From an uncultured Pelagibacteraceae bacterium (lineage in GTDB: Bacteria; Pseudomonadota; Alphaproteobacteria; Pelagibacterales; Pelagibacteraceae): a stretch of DNA of 64,000 nucleotides. The stretch is taken from the NCBI GenBank assembly GCA_902532195.1, contig CACAHE010000005.1:1-64000 (forward strand), read 5' to 3'. The notes under the pieces were generated by a model. The model was not told the DNA's origin and did no database searches. It was given only the letters and a program-made list of their open reading frames with translations. Below, piece after piece: positions 19,022-28,191 of the stretch (position 1 is the stretch's first letter; every line of letters begins with the position of its first letter). The position numbers were made by a program, and so were the translations under genes.

Positions 19022-20028
19022 TTTCCATATTCTTTCACTAACTTTACTAAATAATCTACCATTTCTGGATTGGTTTCGGGAAGCACGCCATGACCTAAAT
19101 TAAAAATATATGGTTTTTCTTCGAAGATTTTAAGATATTTAATCGCTTCTTTCTTCATATCTGTTTTTTCCATTAATAAAAACTTTGGATCTAAACCACC
19201 CTGTATAACACATGAAATATCTCTGGAAATTTGATTTGGATCAACCATATAATCTATATTTAAAACATCTGGTTTCGTTTCCTTTTCAAAAATTTTATAA
19301 TCTTTAATTCCTCTAGGAAAACATATTACCGGAACACCTAATGATTTTGTGTAGTCAACTAGTCTTTTGGTTGGTTCATAAACTAGTTCTTCCAATTGTT
19401 TGTTATTTAATAAACCTGCCCAACTATCAAATATTTGAATTATTGTTGATCCACTATCAACTTGCTTTTTGATATGAATCTTAAGAAATTTTTCTAAAAT
19501 AGTTATTAATTTTTTAACCATAATTTCATCATTTAAAAATTTATTAAAATTTATTTCTTTTTTTGGTGATTTTTTATTCAACATATAAAATAGAACTGTC
19601 CAGGGTGCACCGATAAAACCTATTAAATCTTTATTTAAAACAAGATTATTTTTTTTTACTTCTTCTATGGATTGGTAAATTGGTGAAAGTCTTTTTTCGA
19701 AATATTCAATTTCAACTTTTTCTATTAGATCTAAATTTAATTCTCCTAATTTTGGGCCGTATCCCTTCTCAAATCTTACATCTTGGTTCAATCCATATGG
19801 TACCATTAATATATCTGAGAAAATTATTGCAGCATCAAAATCAAAACGTTTTAGAGGTTGTAGTGTAATTTCAGGTACTAATTTTTTATTTAAACACAAC
19901 TCAATAAAATTTGAATTTTTTTCTCTAATTTTCCTAAATTCAGGTAAGTATCTACCAGCTTGCCTCATTATCCAAATAGGTTTAACTTTTAGATCTTTAT
20001 TTTTAATACACTGTTGAATTGGACTCAT
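19018..20028 (-). CDS. hemE: Uroporphyrinogen decarboxylase
   Basis: A 336-residue enzyme converting uroporphyrinogen III to coproporphyrinogen III. The signature PIWIMRQAGRYLPEFR (residues 18-33) carries the arginines that hold the substrate carboxylates, and FSDILMVPYGL contains the catalytic aspartate. Substrate-gripping residues recur in GFIGAPWT and LGHGVLPETNP near the end. First gene of the minus-strand hem-rho string and the left flank of the candidate replication origin, as in Caulobacter and Rickettsia. Confidence 0.98.
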   Translation of the reverse strand: MSPIQQCIKNKDLKVKPIWIMRQAGRYLPEFRKIREKNSNFIELCLNKKLVPEITLQPLKRFDFDAAIIFSDILMVPYGLNQDVRFEKGYGPKLGELNLDLIEKVEIEYFEKRLSPIYQSIEEVKKNNLVLNKDLIGFIGAPWTVLFYMLNKKSPKKEINFNKFLNDEIMVKKLITILEKFLKIHIKKQVDSGSTIIQIFDSWAGLLNNKQLEELVYEPTKRLVDYTKSLGVPVICFPRGIKDYKIFEKETKPDVLNIDYMVDPNQISRDISCVIQGGLDPKFLLMEKTDMKKEAIKYLKIFEEKPYIFNLGHGVLPETNPEMVDYLVKLVKEYGK

Positions 20029-20315
20029 AATTAATTAATAAATATATCTTGTATTAGTTGTTTAATATCCTGTGAATAATGTAAATTATTTTATTGTCAC
20101 AATTTATTCAGTTTTTATCAACAATATAAAAATGCGTATTTTATAAGCAATTTAATAGTTTTTTTGTTTATTTTTAGATTTATTAAAAAAAATGTATAAA
20201 TTTTTTCTACAAGTTTATTTATGTTAATTAATTAAGCTTTTTACATATTTAATATCACTAAATTACCATTAATTATATTTAGTTAATATGTTAATAAGTT
20301 ATAAACGTCATATAC
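20029..20315. other. oriC: Candidate chromosome replication origin (oriC)
   Basis: This 287-base gap is the longest non-coding stretch in the window and is extremely AT-rich. It lies between hemE and the PPDK-regulator gene, exactly where oriC lies in Caulobacter and Rickettsia. Ten genes to the left run leftward and five to the right run rightward, so leading-strand transcription diverges here. It has one perfect DnaA box (20071-20079, minus), a one-mismatch box TTATCAACA (20115-20123, plus), weaker matches nearby, and a long A/T-only tract (about 20156-20300) that could be the unwinding element. It contains no GATC and no GANTC. I infer the function; replication was not shown. Confidence 0.8.
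20071..20079 (-). promoter_or_regulatory. DnaA box
   Basis: TTATTCACA on the minus strand matches the DnaA-box consensus TTATNCACA at every position. It stands in the candidate origin. Such a site can occur by chance in AT-rich DNA, so its meaning comes from the location. Confidence 0.6.
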
Positions 20316-21140
20316 ATGAACAATAAACACCACATATACCTAATTTCAGACTCAACAGGAGAAACAATTGATAGAATATTTATGGCTCTAAAAGCACAAT
20401 TTGAAAATTTTGTATATGAGGTTCACCATTTTTCTTTTACTAGAACGGAAAATCAAATTTTAAAAATTTTAGATGAATTAAAGGTCAATGATGAAGCAGT
20501 AATTTTGTATACAATTGTAGATAATAAACTAAGTAAATTCTTAAGCAACGAAGCAATAAAAAGAAAAATACCATGCTTTAGTGTTCTGGGAGATTTAATT
20601 TTAAAATTTTCAAAACTTTTAAACCAAAAAGCAACGAATTTACCAAGCGGGCAACATGTTTTAAATGAAGAATATTATGAAAGAGTTGAGGCTATACAAT
20701 TTACAATGAATCATGATGATGGAAATATGATTGAAGATATAAACAAGTCAGATATTATTTTATTAGGAGTTAGCAGAACAAGTAAAACACCTACTTCAAT
20801 TTATCTAGCAAACAGAGGATACAAGATATCTAATATACCGTTGGTTAATGAAAATTCACTACCAGAATATTTAAAAAAAAATTATTCCTCAACCTGTGTT
20901 ATTGGTTTAACTACAGAACCTAAAAGGCTAATTGATTTAAGAAAAAATAGAATGAGCTCAATAAAAGAAAATGAAAATATAGAATATACCAATATAGAAA
21001 AAATAACTGAAGAAATAGAGAATGCTAAAAAAACTTTTAGAAAATACAAATGGCCTGTAATAGATGTAACTAGGAAATCAGTTGAAGAAACAGCAGCATC
21101 TATAATAAAAATTCATGAGATAAGTAAAAAAAATGCTTGA
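20316..21140 (+). CDS. Pyruvate, phosphate dikinase regulatory protein (PPSRP/DUF299)
   Basis: A 274-residue bifunctional kinase/pyrophosphorylase that switches pyruvate phosphate dikinase (or PEP synthase) off by ADP-dependent phosphorylation and on by phosphate-dependent removal. The opening YLISDSTGET and the P-loop GVSRTSKT (residues 151-158) are the family signatures, with the basic LRKNRM segment later. This is the gene found immediately right of oriC in other alphaproteobacteria (the RP001/CC0001 family). It overlaps maf by eight bases. The dikinase gene is not in this window. Confidence 0.93.
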   Translation: MNNKHHIYLISDSTGETIDRIFMALKAQFENFVYEVHHFSFTRTENQILKILDELKVNDEAVILYTIVDNKLSKFLSNEAIKRKIPCFSVLGDLILKFSKLLNQKATNLPSGQHVLNEEYYERVEAIQFTMNHDDGNMIEDINKSDIILLGVSRTSKTPTSIYLANRGYKISNIPLVNENSLPEYLKKNYSSTCVIGLTTEPKRLIDLRKNRMSSIKENENIEYTNIEKITEEIENAKKTFRKYKWPVIDVTRKSVEETAASIIKIHEISKKNA

Positions 21141-21720
21141 AATTATTCTTGCTTCAAAAAGCAAAGTTAGAGAAGATATAATCAAAAAAAACAATATTAA
21201 ATGCAAAGTGGTTCCATCTAATGTTGATGAAGAGCCAATTAAAGAAAGTCTTTTAAAAGAAGGAGCATCGCCAGAAATAATATCAAAAAATCTAGCTGAA
21301 TTAAAGGCTAACAAAGTTAGTTTAAAAACAAATGGAAAGTTAGTTTTGGGTGCTGATAGTATTATTGATTTAAATGGTCAAATTATTTCAAAACCCAACG
21401 ATAGAGAAGAAGCCATAAACATCTTGCTAAAACTAAATGGTAGAAAACATTATTTGATAAGTTCAGTATGCATTTCAAAAAATGGTTCTATGGTATGGAA
21501 TTATACCGATAAAGCATCTTTGACAATGAAAGATATGACCAAAGAAGATTTAAAAAATTACCTGTCTGAAATTGAGGATAACACACTATATGCATATAAT
21601 GTTTATCAAATAGAGGGAAAGGGGAGAGCTTTATTTTCAAATATTGAAGGAGATGAAGATACAATTATGGGATTACCAATAAAAAAAATTAAAGAATATT
21701 TAGAAAATTATAGAGAATAA
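21133..21720 (+). CDS. maf: Maf family nucleotide pyrophosphatase
   Basis: A 195-residue Maf/YceF-type protein that hydrolyses non-canonical or surplus nucleoside triphosphates to monophosphates. It begins IILASKSKVRE, the family's substrate loop, and has the LGADSIIDLNGQIISKP segment with the conserved aspartate, then the YNVYQIEGKGRAL stretch. Which nucleotide it prefers is not clear from the sequence. Starts inside the end of the regulator gene and is followed after three bases by aroE. Confidence 0.9.
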   Translation: MLEIILASKSKVREDIIKKNNIKCKVVPSNVDEEPIKESLLKEGASPEIISKNLAELKANKVSLKTNGKLVLGADSIIDLNGQIISKPNDREEAINILLKLNGRKHYLISSVCISKNGSMVWNYTDKASLTMKDMTKEDLKNYLSEIEDNTLYAYNVYQIEGKGRALFSNIEGDEDTIMGLPIKKIKEYLENYRE

Positions 21721-21723
21721 AAA

Positions 21724-22518
21724 ATGAAAAAATATTTAGTTATAGGAAATCCTATTGATCATTCTTTATCTCCAAAACTTCACAATTTTTGGTTTAAAAA
21801 AAACAATATTAAAGCAATATATGAAAAAAAACAGATAGATGAAGATGAAATTGAGGAAATAATAATAGAATTAAAAAAAGAAAAAATTAATGGAATAAAT
21901 GTTACGGTTCCCTTTAAGAGATCAGTAATACCATTTATTGATGAATTAAGCTCAGAAGCTAAAAAAACTCAATCAGTAAATACCATTTATAAAAAAAATA
22001 ATAAAATTTTAGGACATAACACTGATATAAGCGGATTCGAGTTAGCTATAAGAAAAAAAGGTTATATTTTAAATGGTAAAACTATTTTTATTTTAGGAGC
22101 AGGGGGAGTTGTGCCTTCTATAATTTTATCTTTAATAAAAATGAAAGTAGGTCGAATTATTTTGGCAAATAGAACAAAAAAAAAAGCTGAAGATTTAAAA
22201 TTAATTTTTCCACAATTAGAGCTAGTTAATTGGGGCCAGATCCCTGATTTCGAAATGATAATCAATGCTACAAGTATTGGACTAAGCAGTAATGATGAAA
22301 TCAAATTAAACTATGAAAATATAGGAAAAAACAAAATATTCTTTGATGTTATTTATAACCCACAACTAACAAAATTTTTATCAAAGGCAAAACAGCATGG
22401 AAATCAAATTGAAAATGGAAAAATGATGTTTATTTATCAAGCTCATCAAGCATTTACTATTTGGAATAAAATTATGCCTGTAATCGACGAAGAGACAATT
22501 AAGTTGCTAGATATATGA
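21724..22518 (+). CDS. aroE: Shikimate dehydrogenase
   Basis: A 264-residue NADP-dependent enzyme reducing 3-dehydroshikimate to shikimate in aromatic amino acid synthesis. The substrate site shows NPIDHSLSPKLHN (about residues 8-20), NVTVPFK with the catalytic lysine, and HNTD with the catalytic aspartate; the nucleotide-binding turn is GAGGVVPSI, with the ANRTKKKA stretch that selects NADP. The ATG comes three bases after the maf stop and the end overlaps coaE by four bases. Confidence 0.96.
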   Translation: MKKYLVIGNPIDHSLSPKLHNFWFKKNNIKAIYEKKQIDEDEIEEIIIELKKEKINGINVTVPFKRSVIPFIDELSSEAKKTQSVNTIYKKNNKILGHNTDISGFELAIRKKGYILNGKTIFILGAGGVVPSIILSLIKMKVGRIILANRTKKKAEDLKLIFPQLELVNWGQIPDFEMIINATSIGLSSNDEIKLNYENIGKNKIFFDVIYNPQLTKFLSKAKQHGNQIENGKMMFIYQAHQAFTIWNKIMPVIDEETIKLLDI

Positions 22519-23111
22519 TCAGGATAGGAATTATTGGAAGAATTGGATCAGGTAAAAGTTATGTATCCAAGAGATTAGGATTTCCAGTTTTTGATGCAGA
22601 TTTAGAAGTAAATAAAATTTATAAAAAAAATAAAAAATGTTTTATAAAATTAAAAAAAATTTTTCCAAATTGTATAAGTTCATTTCCAATTAAAAAAACT
22701 GAAATAGCAAAAGCTATATTAAAAAAAAAAAATAATATAAAAAAAATAAACGAAATAGTTCATCCAGAAGTTCGTTCAAAAATGAAAAAATTTCTTATTA
22801 AAAATAAAAATGAAAAAATAGTTACAATGGATATACCACTTCTAATTGAAAATGATTTAAATAAAAAAAATGATATTTTAATATTCGTCGAGGCTGAAAA
22901 AAAAAAAATATATAAAAGATTAAAAAAAAGACCAAACTTTAATATAAAAATACTAAAAAGATTAGAAAAACTTCAACTTCCATTAAATAAGAAGAAAAAA
23001 AAAGCAAAATATATAATTAAAAATAATTTTAAAAGTATAAAAATAAAAAAAGATGTTAGAATATTAAAAAGTAAAATTTTAAAATATGAAAGAAGTAATT
23101 CTAGATACTGA
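22515..23111 (+). CDS. coaE: Dephospho-CoA kinase
   Basis: A 198-residue P-loop kinase that phosphorylates dephospho-CoA, the last step in coenzyme A synthesis. The P-loop is GRIGSGKS (about residues 8-15), followed by FDAD and later the DIPLLIEN lid segment. The C-terminal half is unusually rich in lysine and isoleucine. Its 3' end overlaps the dnaQ start by 26 bases in another frame, longer than the four-base overlaps common here. Confidence 0.93.
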   Translation: MIRIGIIGRIGSGKSYVSKRLGFPVFDADLEVNKIYKKNKKCFIKLKKIFPNCISSFPIKKTEIAKAILKKKNNIKKINEIVHPEVRSKMKKFLIKNKNEKIVTMDIPLLIENDLNKKNDILIFVEAEKKKIYKRLKKRPNFNIKILKRLEKLQLPLNKKKKKAKYIIKNNFKSIKIKKDVRILKSKILKYERSNSRY

Positions 23112-23748
23112 AACAACGGGACTATCGGTTCAAGATGGACATAAAATTGTAGAAATAGGGTGTATAGAACTAGATAATTTTAATCCAACATCAAATAAAT
23201 TTCACTGTTATTTAAATCCTGAAAGAAAAGTTTCAAAAAAAGCTTTAGAAGTACATGGATATACTGACGAATTTTTGTCAGACAAAAAAAAATTTAAAGA
23301 TATAGCAGATGAATTTTTAGAATTTATTAAAGATAAAAAATTAATTATTCATAACGCAGATTTTGATCTTTCACATTTAAATAATGAATTAAGAATAATA
23401 GGGAAAAAAAAAATAGAAAAAACTAATATTATTGATACTTTAGATTTGGCTAGAGATAAATTTCCTGGATCTGGAATAAGTTTAGATGCTCTATGTAAAA
23501 GATTTAGAATTGACAACTCTAGAAGAACCAAGCATACAGCCCTTATTGACTGCGAGCTTCTTTATAAAGTTTATATTAATTTAATTGATCAAAAAGAACC
23601 AACATTAAATTTTAATGTAAAAACTGAAAATTTAAATATTAATAATTTAAATAAAAACTATTTCAAAAAAATAATATCTCCTACTGCCGAAGAATTAAAA
23701 CTACATAAAGACTATTTAAAAAATAATCTTAAAAAAAATTATTTTTAA
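23086..23748 (+). CDS. dnaQ: DNA polymerase III subunit epsilon (proofreading exonuclease)
   Basis: A 220-residue DEDDh 3'-5' exonuclease. The metal-binding residues appear in VILDTETTGL (residues 4-13), HNADFDLSHLNNEL (about 86-99) and HTALIDCELL (about 150-159). The C-terminal tail (about 170-220) corresponds to the polymerase alpha-binding region but is short. The start MKEVILDTET is the usual one and lies within the end of coaE. Its stop shares a TTAA with the convergent secB stop. Confidence 0.95.
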   Translation: MKEVILDTETTGLSVQDGHKIVEIGCIELDNFNPTSNKFHCYLNPERKVSKKALEVHGYTDEFLSDKKKFKDIADEFLEFIKDKKLIIHNADFDLSHLNNELRIIGKKKIEKTNIIDTLDLARDKFPGSGISLDALCKRFRIDNSRRTKHTALIDCELLYKVYINLIDQKEPTLNFNVKTENLNINNLNKNYFKKIISPTAEELKLHKDYLKNNLKKNYF

Positions 23749-24170
23749 TCTTGTCTCTCTTGATATAATTTTTCAAAGTCAGGTTTCTTTTCCCATTTAA
23801 CATTTTTATATCCCGAGTCATGAATTAAATTTAAAAAAGCACTTTCGACATTTTTGAATATTTTCTTTTGAAGATCTACTAATATTATTTTTTCAATATT
23901 TTTTTTATCTTTAATTTCTTTATCTATCTTAATTACAGAAGCGTATAATATTTCGAAGTAAGCTTTTTTTTCACTTGTTTTATCTGGATCTTGATATGTT
24001 AACTTAGTACTTACTTCTATAAGATTTTCTTTAATAGCTTTTGAACTTATAAAAATATTTAAGTTATATTTAGTTATAATATCCTTCACATGAAGATATG
24101 TATCTATTGATGGAGTTTCACTAGACATATCTTTGATATACTCTGCAAATACTGTAAAATTTTCTGACAT
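23745..24170 (-). CDS. secB: Protein-export chaperone SecB
   Basis: A 141-residue homotetrameric chaperone that keeps secreted precursors unfolded and hands them to SecA. The chain shows the SecB beta-sheet pattern followed by long C-terminal helices, with the AYFEILYASVIKID stretch around residues 70-83. It is rather divergent, so the position is important support: secB follows dnaQ near oriC in alphaproteobacteria. Five bases upstream lies fxsA on the same strand. Confidence 0.85.
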   Translation of the reverse strand: MSENFTVFAEYIKDMSSETPSIDTYLHVKDIITKYNLNIFISSKAIKENLIEVSTKLTYQDPDKTSEKKAYFEILYASVIKIDKEIKDKKNIEKIILVDLQKKIFKNVESAFLNLIHDSGYKNVKWEKKPDFEKLYQERQD

Positions 24171-24174
24171 AAAA

Positions 24175-24570
24175 TTATTTTTTATTATCTATATCTTCGT
24201 ATTCTCCTTCAATAAAGTTTTTAGATTTTTTTTTTGTATATTTTGTAAACATCATCTTTCTAGTAATAGGAAAAATAATTAATAATCCTAAAAAATCTGT
24301 TGCAAATCCAGGCAATATCAATAGTAACGCAGCAAAAGCTAATGCTGCACCAGAAATAATTTCATATACTGGCATCTCATTTTTAGTTAGTTGTAACATT
24401 GCAGATCTGAGCGTATTAAAACCTTCATATCTTGCATACCAAACACCAATAATTGCTGTAATAAAAATAAGCGAAATAGTGTTGAATGCTCCAATATAAT
24501 TTCCAATTTTTATAAACAAATATATTTCTATAATTGGAATTGATATAATTAGTAACAATAATGAGTTCAT
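24175..24570 (-). CDS. FxsA family membrane protein
   Basis: A 131-residue inner-membrane protein with three to four hydrophobic stretches (about residues 3-15, 25-45, 75-95, 88-105). The family pattern includes LLIISIPIIEIYLFIKIG at the start, then ARYEG and PGFATDFLGLLIIFP. FxsA is known in E. coli for relieving phage exclusion when overexpressed; its normal role is unclear. The charged C-terminal tail is cytoplasmic. Lies between secB and the divergent timA, as usual in alphaproteobacteria. Confidence 0.9.
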   Translation of the reverse strand: MNSLLLLIISIPIIEIYLFIKIGNYIGAFNTISLIFITAIIGVWYARYEGFNTLRSAMLQLTKNEMPVYEIISGAALAFAALLLILPGFATDFLGLLIIFPITRKMMFTKYTKKKSKNFIEGEYEDIDNKK

Positions 24571-24628
24571 TTGTCCTTAGTCTAAATTGTTAGTTGAAAT
24601 TAGGCAACATAGTAAATATTATAAAGGT

Positions 24629-25216
24629 ATGAATTATAGCTTTGAATACATTGATATAATACTACTAGCAATGATTGCAGGATTTATTTTCCTAAGATTA
24701 AGAGGTATTTTAGGAAAAAGGACAGGGCATGAAGAAGATATATCAACTAGTTTTCCACATGAATTTCCTCAAAAAAACATTAAAAAAAAATTAGATGAAA
24801 ATAATTTTGATGAAAAAGAAAAAAGTGATTTTTTAAATGGTGCTAAAATTGCATATGAAAATATAATTACTAGTTTTTCTGCAGGTAATTTAAAAGAAGT
24901 TAAATCTTTATTAGACAATAAAGTTTTTAATCAATTTGAAGCAGCATTAAAAGAAAGAAATGAAAAGGGTATAATTTCTGAAACAACATTTATAGGAATA
25001 AGCTCGGCTAATATTAAAAAATATGAGAGATTAAATAACATGTTTGAGGTAACTGTGGATTTTGTAAGTGAGATAATATCTTGTGTTAGAGATAAAGATA
25101 AAAAAATTATATCAGGAAATCCCGATAGAATTAAGAAAGTTTATGATACTTGGAAATTTTCAAAAGATATAAGATCATCAAATCCAAACTGGCTTTTAAT
25201 AGATACAAACCAATAA
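24629..25216 (+). CDS. Tim44/TimA family protein
   Basis: A 195-residue protein with one N-terminal membrane segment (about residues 7-22) and a C-terminal Tim44-like domain (about 75-195) that is related to the mitochondrial import motor subunit. In alphaproteobacteria TimA is thought to work at the inner membrane. The frame also runs up to a TTG at 24587, but the ATG at 24629 is preceded by AAAGG and gives the usual MNYSFEYIDII start, so I choose it. Followed without a gap by the Smr gene. Confidence 0.88.
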   Translation: MNYSFEYIDIILLAMIAGFIFLRLRGILGKRTGHEEDISTSFPHEFPQKNIKKKLDENNFDEKEKSDFLNGAKIAYENIITSFSAGNLKEVKSLLDNKVFNQFEAALKERNEKGIISETTFIGISSANIKKYERLNNMFEVTVDFVSEIISCVRDKDKKIISGNPDRIKKVYDTWKFSKDIRSSNPNWLLIDTNQ

Positions 25217-25633
25217 TTGATAAAAAAACTTACAGAAAAAGATAAAAAAGATTGGACCAAATTTCTAAATAAAAAAGAAAAATTGTTTGATAAAGAAATT
25301 AATGAAAAGCAAGTATTTAACAATTTGGAAAAAACAATCGATTTACATGGATATAATTTAAAATCAGCCAATGAGATAATTGAAAGATTTATTAATAAAA
25401 GTTACGAAGAAAAAATTAGTAAAATTATAGTTATAACTGGCAAAGGCAATAGATCAAATAGTTCCATAAATCCTTATAAATCAGATAAGTTTAGTATTTT
25501 AAAACATTCAGTACCTGAATTTATTAAAACAAATTCAAATTTAATGAAGATAATTAAAAAAATTAATTATAGTGGAATTGATAATAATTTCTCAGGAAGT
25601 TTTGAAATATATTTAAAAAAAATTAAAGAATAA
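25217..25633 (+). CDS. Smr domain protein
   Basis: A 138-residue protein whose second half is an Smr domain: [16 protein letters not shown] (about residues 45-60) followed by [12 protein letters not shown] (about 76-87). Smr domains bind or cut nucleic acids, and the small C-terminal MutS2-like type acts on RNA or ribosome-stalled transcripts in some bacteria. The start is a TTG placed directly after the timA stop; there is no better start before the domain. The end overlaps the convergent hslU end by eleven bases. In related genomes mltA usually lies between timA and smr; it is absent here. Confidence 0.87.
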   Translation: MIKKLTEKDKKDWTKFLNKKEKLFDKEINEKQVFNNLEKTIDLHGYNLKSANEIIERFINKSYEEKISKIIVITGKGNRSNSSINPYKSDKFSILKHSVPEFIKTNSNLMKIIKKINYSGIDNNFSGSFEIYLKKIKE

Positions 25634-26987
25634 ATTTAGATAAATCCATATCTTTAACTAATTCTCCTAAGTTTTTCTTAACATAAGCAGAGTCTATTAT
25701 AATCTTTTCCCCACTTCTATCGGTTGCAGTAAAACTAATGTCATCTAAAACTCTTTCAATAATAGTATGTAATCTTCTTGCGCCGATATTTTCTACTTTA
25801 GAATTAACATCTGATGCTAAATTTGCAATTGTATCAATTCCATCTTCTGAAAACTCTAAATCTACATTTTCTGTTTTCAATAATGCCTTGTATTGTTTAA
25901 TTAAACTATTATCAGGTTCTTTTAAAATTCTTTTAAAGTCAGAACTATTTAAAGCATCCAATTCTACTCTTATTGGCAATCTTCCTTGAAGCTCAGGTAA
26001 TAGGTCAGAAGGTTTTGCTAATTGGAATGCTCCTGATGCAATAAATAATATATGATCTGTTTTAATTGGTCCGTACTTTGTGCTCACCGTTGTTCCTTCG
26101 ATAAGGGGCAATAGGTCTCTTTGAACACCTTCTCTGGAAACATCACCTCCAACTCTATCTGTTCTAGCAGAAATTTTATCTATTTCGTCTAAAAAAACTA
26201 TTCCATTGTTTTCTGTAGAGTTTTTTGCTGCTTTTATAATTTTATCTTGCTCTATTAATTTATCCGATTCTTCATTCATTAATATTTCATGAGATTCTTT
26301 TACAGACATTTTTTTCTTTTTAGGTTTGTTTCCCATTGATTTTCCAAGCATATCGGAAATATTTATCATACCAACATTAGCACCCGGCATTCCAGGAATT
26401 TCAAAAGAGGGCATTTGATTAGTTTCATTTATTGCAATTTCGATTTCATTATCATCTAAATCACCATCTCGAAGTCTTTTTCTAAAACTTTCTTTTGTTG
26501 CTACACTTGCTTTTTCACCAACAAGGGCATTTAATACTCTTTCCTCTGCAAGTTTTTGAACTTGTGCGTGAACTTCTTTTCTTTTTTTTACTTTCTCCAT
26601 TGCAATTGCAATTTCTAAAAGATCTCTTACAATTTGTTCTACATCTCTTCCGACATAACCAACTTCAGTAAATCTAGTTGCTTCAACTTTTACAAAAGGC
26701 GCCTCTGCTAATCTTGAAAGCCTTCTTGAAATTTCTGTTTTACCAACTCCAGTTGGACCCATCATTAGAATATTTTTTGGCAAAACTTCATCTTTCATTT
26801 CACCCTTTAAAGCTTGTCTTCTCCATCTATTCCTAAGAGCTATTGCAACAGCACGTTTTGCTTTATTTTGACCAACAACATATCTATCTAACTCAGATAC
26901 TATCTCTCTTGGTGACAAAGAATTTATTATTGAGTCTTTATCAACTTTTTCTTTTGGTTTTAATGTTGTTACGTTAGATTTTTCCAT
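25623..26987 (-). CDS. hslU: HslU, ATPase subunit of the HslVU protease
   Basis: A 454-residue AAA+ unfoldase that feeds proteins into HslV. Walker A is GPTGVGKT (residues 77-84), Walker B lies in [10 protein letters not shown], and the I domain separates them; a substrate pore loop GYVGRD is seen near 110. The arginine-rich sensor 2 segment GARRLHT is near the end. Overlaps hslV by one base. A heat-shock type promoter may lie in front of hslV. Confidence 0.98.
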   Translation of the reverse strand: MEKSNVTTLKPKEKVDKDSIINSLSPREIVSELDRYVVGQNKAKRAVAIALRNRWRRQALKGEMKDEVLPKNILMMGPTGVGKTEISRRLSRLAEAPFVKVEATRFTEVGYVGRDVEQIVRDLLEIAIAMEKVKKRKEVHAQVQKLAEERVLNALVGEKASVATKESFRKRLRDGDLDDNEIEIAINETNQMPSFEIPGMPGANVGMINISDMLGKSMGNKPKKKKMSVKESHEILMNEESDKLIEQDKIIKAAKNSTENNGIVFLDEIDKISARTDRVGGDVSREGVQRDLLPLIEGTTVSTKYGPIKTDHILFIASGAFQLAKPSDLLPELQGRLPIRVELDALNSSDFKRILKEPDNSLIKQYKALLKTENVDLEFSEDGIDTIANLASDVNSKVENIGARRLHTIIERVLDDISFTATDRSGEKIIIDSAYVKKNLGELVKDMDLSKFIL

Positions 26988-27502
26988 TATATTTTTTCCA
27001 TCACAATATTATTATTAGTAAATACACATATTTCAGATGCTACCGTGATGGCTTTTTTTGCAACTTCCTCAGCACTTAAGTCTGTATCCATTAAAACTTT
27101 TGCTGAAGCTAGTGCATAATTTCCTCCAGATCCAATACCTATAACGTCTCCCTCTGGCTCTAATACATCTCCTGTACCAGAAATTATAAAACTTTTTTCT
27201 TTATCTGCTACAGCCATTAATGCTTCTAGTCTTCTTAGATATTTATCAGTTCTCCAATCTTTAGCTAATTCAACAGCGGCTCTTGCTAGATTTCCAGCAT
27301 GTTTCTCAAGTTTGGCCTCTAATCTTTCAAATAAAGTTAGAGCATCTGCAGTTGATCCTGCAAATCCAGCGATCACATTTTTTTTCTCAATTTTTCTAAC
27401 TTTATTTGCAGTGCTTTTAATTATGGTATTTCCCATACTAACCTGTCCATCGCTAGCAACTACAACGTTTTTATTTTTTCTTACTAAAACTATTGTTGTC
27501 AT
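26987..27502 (-). CDS. hslV: HslV, peptidase subunit of the HslVU protease
   Basis: A 171-residue proteasome-related peptidase. Removing Met1 exposes Thr2 as the catalytic N-terminal nucleophile (MTTIVLVR); later residues DGQVSMGNT and [14 protein letters not shown] match the family, including the lysine position KVRK. The bases before the ATG contain no Shine-Dalgarno, so the message may be leaderless. First gene of the hslVU unit, divergent from hisB. Confidence 0.97.
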   Translation of the reverse strand: MTTIVLVRKNKNVVVASDGQVSMGNTIIKSTANKVRKIEKKNVIAGFAGSTADALTLFERLEAKLEKHAGNLARAAVELAKDWRTDKYLRRLEALMAVADKEKSFIISGTGDVLEPEGDVIGIGSGGNYALASAKVLMDTDLSAEEVAKKAITVASEICVFTNNNIVMEKI

Positions 27503-27504
27503 AG

Positions 27505-27537
27505 AGTATAGATGGATATTATTTTTGATAGTTCAAG
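27505..27537 (-). promoter_or_regulatory. Possible heat-shock promoter of hslVU
   Basis: On the minus strand CTTGAA (27537-27532) is followed after 17 bases by CATCTATAC, close to the ATG. CTTGAA is the -35 half of the alphaproteobacterial sigma-32 consensus, and hslVU is a standard sigma-32 target. The -10 match is partial and would start the transcript at or next to the ATG. Confidence 0.35.
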
Positions 27538-27594
27538 CCCTTTATTACTATTATTGATATAAGGAAATAATGAATATATACCTATGAAAAATTT

Positions 27595-28185
27595 ATGAAG
27601 CGAAAAGCTAAAATTACTAGAAAAACTAAAGAAACTAAAATCGATGTTGAAATAAATATTGATGGAAAGGGAAAATATAAAATTAAAACAGGAATTGGAT
27701 TTTTAGATCATATGTTAGAGCAACTTTCCAAACATTCTTCTATTGATATTAATTTAAAAGCAAAGGGAGATACTCATATAGATCTTCATCATACAACAGA
27801 AGATACAGGCATTGCAATTGGAGAATGTTTAAAGAAAGCTTCAAATAAATTTATGGGTATAAAACGATACGCACATGCAATGATACCAATGGATGAAACT
27901 TTAACAAGAGTAGCTATAGATGTATCAAATAGACCTTATTTGATTTGGAAAGTAGATTTAAAAGTCGAAAAACTTGGAGAGATGGACACTGAATTATTTA
28001 AGGAATGGTTTCAAGCTTTCTCACAGGCAGCAGGAATAACTTTACATGTTGAAAATTTATATGGTGATAATAGCCACCACAAAGTCGAGTCTTGTTTTAA
28101 AGGATTGGCTAGATCTTTAAGAACCGCTTTAGAAATTGATTCCAGAAATAAAAATGTAATACCTTCCACAAAAGGTTCGTTATAA
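27595..28185 (+). CDS. hisB: Imidazoleglycerol-phosphate dehydratase
   Basis: A 196-residue enzyme of the sixth step of histidine synthesis, converting imidazoleglycerol phosphate to imidazole acetol phosphate. It has only the dehydratase domain, not the phosphatase fusion of E. coli. The two manganese-binding repeats appear as [12 protein letters not shown] (about residues 63-74) and [11 protein letters not shown] (about 160-170), plus FLDHML near the start. First gene of hisB-hisH-(frameshifted gene)-hisA-hisF-hisE; hisH begins six bases after the stop. Confidence 0.97.
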   Translation: MKRKAKITRKTKETKIDVEINIDGKGKYKIKTGIGFLDHMLEQLSKHSSIDINLKAKGDTHIDLHHTTEDTGIAIGECLKKASNKFMGIKRYAHAMIPMDETLTRVAIDVSNRPYLIWKVDLKVEKLGEMDTELFKEWFQAFSQAAGITLHVENLYGDNSHHKVESCFKGLARSLRTALEIDSRNKNVIPSTKGSL

Positions 28186-28191
28186 AAATTA

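Noticed and set aside
24587..24628. Upstream TTG start for the TimA gene
   Set aside because: The ATG at 24629 has an AAAGG ribosome site and gives the standard N-terminus with its membrane segment.
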